Shown one piece after another: positions 38,326 through 50,248 of a stretch of DNA of 64,000 nt. Under the pieces are notes generated by a model. It saw only the letters and a list, made by a program, of their open reading frames with translations. It had not been told where the DNA came from and did no database searches. The number at the start of each line of letters is the position of its first letter. Position 1 is the stretch's first letter. Made by a program: the position numbers and the translations under genes. This DNA comes from Macrotis lagotis (lineage: Eukaryota; Chordata; Mammalia; Peramelemorphia; Peramelidae), in the NCBI RefSeq assembly GCF_037893015.1, contig NC_133666.1:652850957-652914956 (forward strand), given 5' to 3'.

Positions 38326-41300
38326 TTTTTCTTTCTTTCTTTCTTGGGCCTGTACTCTATCCACTGCACCACCTAGCCGCCCCCAAGGGGCTGAGATTTA
38401 AACCCAGGTCTTCTGACTCCAAATTCAAATCCTTGTTTCAGGGAAAAGGTGCTTATAGGACCTTCAATTCAATCCAATTCAACAATATACGTTACTAAGC
38501 TCCTACTGTGTACATGGCACTACTCTGGGAACTGGAAAGACAAGATAAGGAACTTAAACACTGAAAGAAGTAGCAAAATTTGGGGGTTCAGTGGATGCAC
38601 TCAGAGAGGCAGCAGTTAGTAGTGAGGAGGAGGACATTGCTAACTGGGTGATTCTGATAGCCCTCCTAATCCTATCCTTTTGCTTTCCCTAACCAAACAA
38701 CTGCTCAGTCACAGGACTTTCTAGCAGAATAGTGGCAGAAACTGCCCTGGCTGCAGCTTCTCTAAGCAGGGAACTCTCTAGGCTTCCTGAGGAGGGCTCC
38801 ACTCTTCTTTTCCAGAGATCTTTGTGGAGGCAATGAGTGGGGAAAAAGCTCCTGACTCAGCCATCCCTCAGTCTTCTGACATCTCTGTGTCCACCTCTAC
38901 AAGCAGCCGTGGGTCTTGGGCACCTACTGGAAGCAACTCTTCTTGGTAGGAGCCACCATGGCAGCTGAGACATCTATCCAAATGACCACAAGAAATGAAA
39001 ATCTTTCTTATACCCCACTTAAGCCCACTGTTGCTCCAGGTTACAAACCTTCCTTAGAAACTAGCATGCTTGGTAGTCTCTCTGTAGAAACCCCAACAAC
39101 AGGCAGGACCACTGGGGAGATTCCCCACCCAGTTCCCACACTATCTCTAGTTAATTCTTTATATACAAAAGGTTTTGCTGGAGAGGCAGGAACAAGCCCC
39201 AGAATCACATGGATGCAGCTTACTTCAACTACGATGAAAACCACATCTCCAAGCCTGGAGAGGTCAAAGCTCCAAGCAAGAACTGAGCTGGGTACCTCTA
39301 CCCCGCCTCCCATTGCCTTGAGTAATGTTCCAAAAACTATTGGAAGAGATAGAGGCACAACTTTACACAATGCTACACAAAGAACAATTGAGAGTATGCC
39401 CGTGATGACATCGGATACCTTCTCCAAGCCTGCAGACACATCACATGCCATTCAAAGTCTGCACACCAGCTCCTTGGAGCCTCCATCCATTGCCTGGACT
39501 GAGAGAATGACTTCCTTGAATGCAAGAAAGTTGAGCTATTCCCCATCTTTCTACCTACTCTCCAGCTCATCTGACCCCACACCTGGGGCACAGACAAGCA
39601 AAGTTGCTACTTCATCCATTGCTCTCCCTGAGGTCCCAGATGATCAGGGGGTAACTAGTTTAATTTTTGCCATCAGTGAAAAAACAGAAAAAAATATAAA
39701 TGTAGCCCCCACACCCCACCTGGTGGCTGAGGCAGTCACAGCAGGCAGCATGCCAATCTCAGAGACCACTTCACTATCATTATCAAAGACCTCTGAACCT
39801 AGTGAGGCCGGAACCAGTCTCCTGACAAGTTCTCCCAGAAGGACCATCTCAGAATCATCTGTAGATGCAGGATCAGACCTACCTTTTGATGTCTCCACTA
39901 AGCTCATTCAAAGTCTGCATACCAGCTCCTTGGACCCTCCATCCATTCCCTGGACTGAAAGAATGACCTCCTTGAGTAGAGAAAAGCCTAGCTACTCCAA
40001 GGCAATTCACAGACCCTCCAGGTCATCTGACTCCACATCTGGGGCACAGACAAGCAAAGTTGTTGCTCCATCTACTACCCCCACAGAGACCTCAGCTGAA
40101 CAGAAGGCAACTAGCCCAATTTTTGTCACCAGTGAAGGGACACAGAAAACTACAAGGGATTCCTTCAGAATCCCCCTGGTGGACAAGGAAAGAACAGAAT
40201 TCACAGAGTCCAGCTCACAATCCACTGATTCCTTCCCTATGAAAGTTTCTGTAGGAGACCTGAGTTCCACCCCCAGCAGAAACTGGTCAACCCTAAGTTT
40301 GACCTCCATAAACACTTTTATGGAAGACTCCCATACATCTCTGAGTGTTCTAGACTCAGAGATGAGCCCATTTTCCTCTGAGACCTCTGTCACTGTTGAC
40401 ACCACCAGCTTCAGGACAATTCCTTCTGGAGAATACAGTATAGACTCATATACAAATCTCACCCACACCCTGGCACCAACCACAGCTGCAACTGAAGCTT
40501 CTTTAAGTATAGAGTCAGAAAATGGAGAGACAGCCCCTCAAGCAACTTTAATTTTCACAGTTGAACGCATGTTACCATCTCTCCCTCTTGAGGCCACAGG
40601 TAAAGAGGACAGCACTCTGAGGGCAGGGGCAGTCACTACTCCCTCTCCTAATAATTCCACCCTGCTTACAAGTAAGCTTCTACTTTTGCTCCCTGTTCAG
40701 AGGGACCTCCTTTGGGAAGGCATGATGGACTCTGCCTTGAGAGGTGAGAGATACGCTGAAAAGGAGAGACATTTCCTGTCTCTGAGATCCCTCTCTCAGC
40801 TTCTCTGTTTCAGGACACCTTAAAACCTTACCTTCAGGGACTCTACCTGTTAGATCTAACTGGTCACTCCAGTTTCCCCCTGAACACTCCCTTGGATGGG
40901 TGGCCACCTTATCCTTGCACTCAAATGACCCTTCCCACTCCCTAGAGAAGGAATTTTATTTTTATCAAGTCTATGTTAATCATACTGCTGCTCAAAGATG
41001 AGCTTGGGCTTTGGAGAAGAAATTTCAAGGATCCAAAAGTAGCAAGAGAAGAAGGGAAAGAATGGGTACCAAGTATAAAACTCTAGGGTAGAAGAAATAC
41101 CAGAGGATTTGGATGATTTTCTTCAGAGCCTTTCAAATGTCATTCAGGACTTAACCTGAGCCCTTGTTCCTTCCTGCAGGTAGCAATGCTGGCATGGAGC
41201 CTACCACACAAACCCTAATCCATGGAGCAACAGGAGGTCCTCCATCCCCCTCATCCACCATTGATCCAATTGGTAAGTATAAGCCTTTTGCTCGTTCTTC

Positions 41301-44300
41301 ATTGTGTTGAGTTCTTGTGTCTACTCTTGGGAGATGATACATGGATTCATTTTTTTTTGGCAAGGCAATGGGGTTAAGTGACTTGCCCAAGGTCACACAG
41401 CTAGGTAATTATTAAGTGTCTGAGGTCGGATTTGAACTCGTGTCCTCTTGACTCCAGGACTGGTGCTTTATCCACTGCATCACCTAGCTGCCCCTACATG
41501 AATTCATTTTATGATACATGGATTCATTTTTAGAGTCTAAAAAGAAGAGAATGGTTTTGTTATCAGTCTGTGGGGGTTCAGGGAAGTTTAGGTCCTGCTC
41601 TTTTCCTCTGTTAGGCTGCACCTATGGACAGTTTGCTCTGGTCTGTCATTTTCAAGAGAAAAGGCCTGGTTAGAACCAGTATACATTATCCTCAGTCACA
41701 TTTATCAGAGTAGGGAAGATCCATAACCATCTCTGTTCTCACCAGTATTCAAATGGAAGGTAGCAGATAGCTGTCTTGATTCCTTCCCCTTTCACATTCT
41801 TTCTCTTTACTTCTCTTGTCCTATTCACTTCTCCCATGATCCCATCCTCTTCTCTTCTTTTCATCTCTTCTCTCTTCCCTTCTCCTTTTTGATTGGTGCC
41901 TGGAAATCCTCAAGAGTATTGGGTTGCCTTTTTAAGGGACCCTGATTTTGTTCCTTACAACATGGGGCTAGACAACATACCATTGAAGTGATTTGGAGAG
42001 GATGAGTTCTTGCTGTTCTCATTATGGTTGTGTAGGTCTGGAGATCAGGGGTCCTCCAGTTACACATTGTACCTTTGGGTAATATTCTATTTTCTCAATA
42101 CTCAAATGATTTGGGAGATTTATAGGAGTCAGCAGAAGACTCTATGGAAATTCAAGGGACATCATGTCTTGTCAGAGATGAGTGGCTGGGGGCAGCTAGG
42201 TGGCGCAGTAGATAGAGCACCAGCCCTGGAGTCAGGAGGACCTGAGTTCAAATTTGGCCTCAGACACTTAATAATGACCTAGCTGTGTGGCCTTGGGCAA
42301 GCCACTTAACCCTACTGCCTTGCAAAAAAAAAAATTAAAAAAAAGAGTGGCTGTCTGGGTACAAGAAAAGGTCCTCAGACTGATGAAACAGCTGAGAGAT
42401 GCCAGGCCTTGAAGAACAGAATAAGTCACATCTATTTGCCAGTGTCTGTTCTGAGAAAGGAGCTAAACTCAGGCAAGATGGGGGTAACTGAATGAAGCCC
42501 AAAGGCCCCTGAGCCCAGCCATTCTAAATATGCCCACAAAGCCCTTCTAGTCACAGGCCTGTCTGATAGGAGCACAGTATTGAGGTGTCCCAGAGGAATC
42601 TCATGCAAGCAGAGAAAATATAGGATGTCCAAAGGTTTCAGGGATGGGATCTAATATTGAACTTTTAATGCTGGACCCTCCAGAACAAATAGCCTCTGGT
42701 TCTGCCTTTGTTCAGGCCACTAACTTCAATAATCCAAGTGACTCTCAACAGGCAAATCTCTTGCAGAAACAGAAAACCAATAAACTCCTGGTCTGTCATC
42801 TTCTAACAGTCTTCAATAGCAACGTCACAGAGATAGTACCTATTTCAATGCCAACAAACACAACCAACACCACAACCAGGGAGAAACCAGGGACTGAGTT
42901 CAGCTTGGCTGGACTGCCTTTTATTATCATGAATAAGACTTTATCTGGTGTAGAAGGAGAGGTCAGAGCCTTCCTAATGATGGATTGCCATTCTTAGGCT
43001 TCTCCATAGTGTTGTGAGCATCAGAGGTGAACTTAGGCTAACAGTTTTTGGAAGAGAGCTTTGAGTTATGAAAATGCTTGTCCTGGAGGAGATGTCATAG
43101 TGAGCAAGGAAGGGAGAGTAAAGAGTGCACCTTGGAGAGGGCAATGTCCCAAAAGAGGAAGGCATCTTGTGGAGAGGAAATGAAGGTCACTGTGAAGGTA
43201 ATTCCCAAGCACACCCCTAGACTCTAGCCCATGTATCAATCAATGCCCTTTTTAAGACACAGGACTGACCAGTGGCAACCCAATGGCAGCAGGTAACAGG
43301 GATACATCCCTTGCAAGCAGGGAAGACCCAGTACCCACTACCCTGCCTGTGGCTGTATCCAATGTGAGAATTCTCACTTTTAGGATACCAGCAGTGACAG
43401 TTCCCCCAAGAAACAGTTCTTGGTTCAGGCTCTTCTCAGTCCACCAGCCTCCCCATGGGTTCTACTTCAGGGAGCCAAGGTCTGGAGACATCCATGATGA
43501 CCACATCCCCTCTAGTTGGAGCCACTACATCCCTTGAGTCTTTTGCTGGCATGACTCTGACCACTAGCTCCATCCCCATTGGCTCCTACTTTATCTGAGC
43601 TCCAAGAAATCCTAGGCTCCAATATTCCCTTTGATATCAGCCTACAAGGGTTGACTGTGGAGGAAAAGGAGGAAATTTTCCCTTGTTTACTGGCCTCTAA
43701 GAGCTCAGTTGAAGTAGGAGCAAGTGGGAAGGAGCCAGTGGACAGAGTCATGCCAGTAGAAGACCCAAGGGATGTGGTGCCTCCTGCAGGTAAGCCCATG
43801 GTTATCTCGAGATCTTGGCTCCTTGGAGTAGAGTCCATGGGGAGGCTGGTGGACTGAGCAGAGGCTGAACCAGGAGCTATCTCTAAGGGCACAGTCACTT
43901 CTGGTATCCTGAAAGTGGATGCACCCACAGACAGGTCGGTGGGCACTGTGTCCTCTCTGATTGCAGGGGATGACTCCCTGGTACCTGCTGCCATGGGACT
44001 GCTGTTGGAGAGTCCTGTGTCTAAAAAAGGGGATTGATTGGCACATGTGCAAGTGTCTACTGGAGTGCTTGAGAATCACCCCAGAGTGGGGAAACAAAGG
44101 TGTGTAGATGTTTGTCTAGAAAAGTATTTAAGGAAAATGCACAATGGTAAATAGTTGACATCTACCAGCCTGTCTAGGAAGAGAGAAAGGAAGGGGATTA
44201 GAGGAGGTGGTCTGTGCAACTGAGAAGTGAAGAGGGGCTGGGGAGAACTTTGTGATAGATTCCCAGTCTAAGCCCTTTCCATAGTGTTGTGTGTGAGCAT

Positions 44301-47300
44301 CAGAGGTGAGCATAGACAAGGATCTTTGAGTGTTGAAGGTGCTTGTCCTGGAGAAGGTGCCATGGTGAGGGGGGGAAGGGAGGGAGGGAGAGAGGGAGGG
44401 AGAGTGAATAGTGGAGCTTGGAGAGGGAATTGTCATCTCCAAATGGGAAGGAATCTTACAGAAAGCCACCACATCAGGTAGGTTTCCTTATACCATAAAG
44501 CATGCAGAGACTCCTCTAGGGGTTTCCTTGCATATTGGGATCTCTGCTTCAGAGCAAATAAGCAGCCAGACACATGCTCTATCTTCCTCTGGTTCAGCCT
44601 CCACTGAAAAAATCATAGACATTATCCCCAATTCCCTTACAACACACATAGTGGCTTCCACCATTTCAGAGAAACCAGGGACTCAAAGAGGGACTGACCC
44701 CAGCTCAGCTAGCCTAGGTTGGACCTTACCACCTGAGGAAGAAGGAACTGTCACAGCCACACAATCCATGGGAGGGAGAACAGGACTTGGGGTTGTGTCC
44801 ACTATCCCTGTACCAACAGGGACTTTGGGCACTCCCAGAGTACACATCACTTCCAAGGAGACCTTTGAGACTTCCTGGACTAGGAGAAAGATCTCCTCTG
44901 GTTCTCCTAGTTTGGGAAATAGTTTGGGCTATTCCACCACACTTTTAGCCCCTTCCATGAATTCTGTTGCCAAGACTGGGAAAGAGAAGACCAATGCTGC
45001 CTCCCTCTCATCTGTGGACACCCTAAATCCTGAGGAGGTGGCCAGTTCCATGGTTTCTACTGAGAGTTTCTTCCCCATTATGGGCCCACAGATCAGTTCA
45101 GGTGTGGTCTCCACTACCTTCATCCTGGGTGAAGCAAATTCAGTAGATAGCTCTACAGGTTCTGAGAACAGCACAGATTCCTATGGCTCTTTGATTACTA
45201 CAGAGACCACAGTGGGGCAAATCAAAGGTGCGACCACTGGTTTCAGGCCTGTGTCATCTGTGGAAACTCCATTAGGTCATAGCTCAAGTTCTCCAGTGAC
45301 CAGTCTTGGGACGGAGACTACCTCTGACCTAGAACCAATCACTGTAGCTAAAGCCTCACCTAATAGTGTCCCTGTGTCTGGAATGGATCAAAGTTCATCT
45401 GTCCCCTGGCCTTCTATCCCAACAGAAACTACTATGAGTATACTAAACACAGGCCTTCATTGGTTCTGGACTCCCACAGTGGCCACCTCTGAAGCCTCTT
45501 TTAGGAGTATCCTCATGGAGAATGGTATGACTTCAGCTGCCCCAGGGACTGAGGGTCCAACTCTGACCCCCAGTAGCAAGATCAGAGATCCCCTCCCTAC
45601 CCCTTCAACTTCTACCCCCTCTCCCCCAAAAGGAGCTCAGCTTCAGGGGGAGAGATTAACCCAGCTTCTTCTATGACCACATCCTTGTCTCTAAGGTCTA
45701 CATCGTCAGGCACTGGTACTGGAACACTATTTTCAAATTCTGTGACTTTCAGTTCAGTTTGGGAGGGCAGTAGAGCCCATGAGGCATTGCCTACAGGCTC
45801 TGAGATCAACTCTTATCTTTTTTTGACCAATCCAGTAGTAGAAGGTTCAACCAGAGAAGTGTCAACTTCTGTGACTGAAGGGCAATTGATCCAAGACCCC
45901 AGTAACAACCTGGGAGAGAGCCCAGCCTCCTCAGTGGGGACAGCAACTACAGGGACGAGTCATATTCCTCAGGAAGAATCCCTTGGTGTAGGCACAGAAG
46001 CTTCCTCAGGTTTAAGATCTGTTGCAGACTCATCAAGTTCCCTAGTCACTGACCTGCCAACAATGACTAATACCAAATCTCCATTAGTGTCTGAAACAGT
46101 TGGAGAATCCAGGTCAGGTTCAGCTCTTGCTCCAGTCACACGGTTCAGTCCTTCATCCATTTCTTTCATGTCCATGTCAGAGAACAAAAGAGCATCATCT
46201 CCTAGGACCACTGCTTCGAGATACACAAACACCATCACAGATGTCTCCACATCTGGTCCAGACACCAATTTATATAGTGTTGTGTCCACCTTGTCAGAAA
46301 CCATCACTAAACAAATTTGTTCCAGTTCAATGACTTTTCTGGGCCCCAAATTGCCAGACTTCATGGGCTCAACAATTGCAACAGGGGAATCAAGGGATCC
46401 TGAGTCTCCAGAGGAAAAAACAAGCCCCCAGGACTTAGGGCTGGGCACATCAATTAGTCGCCTCACCTTCAGTTCTCCTCTGACAGAGACTGGGGTTTCC
46501 ATTACCACACATCCTGGTTCATGGAAATCTTTCTCTACCTCAGTGAATAGCCAACCAATGATTCCAGGCACCAGCATTCCCAACCTGCTTGACATCACCT
46601 TGACTGGAGCTGCCAGTCGTGTCTCTGTCCATTCCTCAGAGGCAGGTACTCCTGGGCTGTCAAGACCCAGTCCAGACTCCTCTCCTATGTTTATTGAATC
46701 CTCAGCTTGGACAAGCACCTCTGCCCCTGAGATTGCTACATCTTCTGGGTCCCCATTAATATTTCCAACTACCACTTGGTCAGAAAAGAACACAGAAGTT
46801 AGAACAACTGGGCCATTCACACCATTTTTAATGGACATGGAGACCCTATGGACATCTGCCACTTCCCACTTAGGGACCACACTTCCAATGGATATCACTT
46901 CCCCATCAGGTAATCTTTGGTCCAAGTCGCCATCCTTCCACCTCAGTCCTGTTTCCAAGTGACCATGAGTTCCTTTTTCATCTTTGCAGAATTAAGTTCG
47001 AGTAGGGTGGTGATTCATTTCTGTCATTAAGTTGGTAGCAGCCTTGTGAATTTTTAATGTAGGCATGCCTTGCCCTGAGAGATTTCCCCAATAGAGATCT
47101 ATTTCCATTTACTCAAGAGTCCTGGCATTATATGTTTGCTTTAGTTATCTACCCGGTGGGCAAGGTAGTCTTGGTCTTCATGGCTTAAAAGGTAACTTTC
47201 CTGTTCTTTGTGCTGAAATTGCATGTCATAATTCTGGTCAGAAGCTTCAGAGAGAATTAAGAACTGGACTGTACAAAGTGGGATGAATGTTTGGAAGGGA

Positions 47301-50207
47301 ATATATGACCCAAGAAACACAGATGATGTGGAGGAGGCTTGGGGCAGCCTTAAGTCTTTTCATGCTGCTCCATATCTTGAGAGGTCTCTACCTGGCCTAG
47401 GGGCAATGCTCAATATAGACTTGTTGACTGACAGATTGACTGACTTCCCATTTTCCAGGAACTGGTGAGAGCCTAGGTCCCAGCAGCCACACTGCAGACC
47501 TCACCTCACAGGAAGGAACCAAATCCCCAGCCAGTAAGCCTCTTGAGCCCACCACCAATGCACTGGGTAAGTAAGAGTTGCCCCTCTGCTTCAAGTGGGG
47601 GACAATCCTTCATCTGAGCTTGATTTCTCACCTTGAAGAGTTCTTCAGCTCTTGCATATTTGTGTTGCTCTTTTTGGGGCTTGGCCATGTTGCATATTCT
47701 TTTCAATATCTGGGACCATTTTCATTCTGTATGTTTTGGTTTCTCTTTGGGAAGTTTTCCTTCTTCTCTTTTACTTTGTGAGTGAAGATATAGATTCCTT
47801 TCCTTTGGAGGATGTTGGAGAGACAGATGTTTGTCCATTGATCATCTAGGAGTGTGTTTTAGGAAGGTGAACAGTGGTAAGTAGATGGAATCCACCAGTC
47901 TGTGGAAGAGGCACCAGAGAGAGGAAACTGGAGAGCATAGTGTGTGCAACTGACAAGTGACTGTGAGCTTACTGAAGAGAGGTTGGGGTAAACCTCATGA
48001 TAAGGTTCCCAGTCTAAGCCCTCCACATAGTATCTGTGTGTGTAACCATTAGAGGTGAGGATCTTTGAGTACTGAATGTGCTTGTCCTGGAGGGGTCACC
48101 ATAGTGAGTAAGGGAGGGAGAACAAATAGGGGAGCTTGGAGAGGAGAGTGTTAACCCTAAACAGGAAGGAATATAACAGAGAGAAGGTGAGGGTCACTAT
48201 GAAGATGATTTCCAAGCGCCCCTCTAGATATTTTGTCATGTGCCAACCAATCCCCTCTTTTAGATAAAGGACTGTCCAGCAGCAGCTCAATGGCAACAGG
48301 TACGAGGGAACCATCCTCTGCAAACAGAGTGGACACAGTGCCCATCAGCCTGCCTGTGGGTATATCTGCCATGGGAACTTCCACTCATAGGATGCCAGTA
48401 GTGACAGTGAACCCAGAGACAGTGCCTGAGAGAACAGTTGGTGAAACCGTAAGTCCATCTGGAGGATCCAGCATTGGCTCACCTATAGATACCACCTTGG
48501 CACACAGCTCAGGTAATATATTTACTAGGCTTGGAGCAGAGACCTCCTCCCACCTGGATTCCACAATAGTCCCTGAAGCCTCTCCTCATCTTGTGTCTGT
48601 GTCAGGCACTGGAGATAGTCCAAGTGATGCCTGGTTGTCTACCACAGATAAAGCTGTGAGTATGCTAAGAACTGGTATTAATTGGCTAGGAACCATTACT
48701 CCAGCCACCCCTGAAGTCTCCTCAGGGAGTAGCCCCATGGAAGAGGACATGAGGACAGCTGTCACAGGGACTAAGGAAACAAGTCACAGGAACAAGATCA
48801 CAGACAGCCTCCCCACCTCTCCTATTTCTCATCATCCTGACCTAAGTACTGAAGGAGAGATGAGCCCTTCTGTCCCAATGACCCAAGCCTTGACACAGGC
48901 ACCAACATCTTCAGACAGTGGTCACAGAGGACCTGGATCATCTTCTATGACTGTTACTCGAAGGGGCAGTACATTTTTACCAGGTACCAAGGCAGGACGG
49001 ACAATTTCCTCTTCCTACCGAGACACCTCACCCATGGTGGCCATCACTTCTCAAACAGGTACATTCTCTCTTGTAGTTCAAGTTTCTCCCATGTCCACTT
49101 TGTTAATTCCTAAAGCTTCAGCTCCTGTCTCCTTTTCACTGGATATTTGGTTATGGTTGAATAAGAAGAATTTAGCACTAAAACTGGAAAAATTAAGTGT
49201 AGGAAATAGGAAGAAATAAACTGCTTAACTTTGACCATTCTGGTGGCCATGAGGGAGCCCTGGCTTCATTTCCCTATGTGCTAAACCTATTGGACAAAAG
49301 TCCACACCAGCTTGATTCTTCTTTTCTCTTCTTGTGAGTTTTATGTTTCCTAGTCTTCTTGCGAACTTCCCGGGAAGGAGATTTTGTACTTAGTGCCTAA
49401 TGGCCCTTCCCAACCTCTGGGCTGAAATTGGATTTCTTCATTCTTAACCAGATGCTTCAGGTAGGATGCAGAATAGGGCTGTGGAAATGGAACCCCTCAG
49501 CCAGTGGATGGAAGGAAAGACATGAACAAAGAGGAACAGATGATTAGTATAATCTTTTCTTGCTGCTTTAGATCTGATGAATCTCTCTGCCTGGCCTAGA
49601 GTCAGTGCTTATTACATGTTGTTGTCTGTCAGATTGACTGATTTCCCATTTTTCTAGGAATTGGCAAGAACCTAGGCCCCAGCACCCACTTTGCTGGCCT
49701 CAATTTACAGGATGGCACCAGATCTCCAATCAGTGAGCCCTTTGTGCCCACCACTGTCAATGCTTCAGGTTATTAAAAGTCATTTTTTTCTCCACCCACT
49801 GGGGGATGATCCTTTACTTGTATTCTCTTTGTGAAATTTTCCATCTTGCATATTTGCGGTTCTTTTCTTGGATCTTGGGTACTTCACACATTATTTTCAA
49901 TTACTGGGAACATTTTCATTCTGTTTCCCTTACTTTCTTTTCGGAAGTCTTTCCCTCTTTCTCTAATTTTTCATTGAAAATAAGTGCTCTTTTCTTTTGG
50001 AAAAAGAAGGGAAAAAAGAGGTTTATCTATTGCTTATATAGGAAGATATACTGAGGTATCTGTCAGGTTGCCAAAGAAAAGTGATTGGAGGAGTTGGTCT
50101 ATGTAGCTGAGCAGTGACTGAAAGCATATGAAACAGGGGTCAGGAAAAACCTCATGATAGACACCCTGTATAAGCCCTCTTCATGTTGTGTCTTTGTTTC
50201 TGTTTGT

Positions 50208-50248
<41 letters not shown>

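Noticed and set aside
38097..38372. Lys/Glu/Arg-rich open frames on the minus strand
   Set aside because: Translation of the (CTTT)n/(CTTC)n microsatellite; not a gene.
42640..42997. 117-codon frame as a mucin exon
   Set aside because: Contains an S/T/N-rich patch, but no acceptor/donor pair of phase 1 was convincing; kept only as a possible relic.
43512..43994. Minus-strand mucin-like open frame as an independent antisense gene
   Set aside because: It is an inverted copy of a large-exon head (including acceptor) with no donor, signal peptide or partner exons on that strand.
45969..46958. Long open frames on the minus strand opposite mucin exons (for example 329 codons here, 225 codons at 34342-35019)
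   Set aside because: They mirror the S/T/P codons of the + strand (TCA, ACT and CCA give few antisense stops), recur wherever large exons are, and have no splice context or domain.
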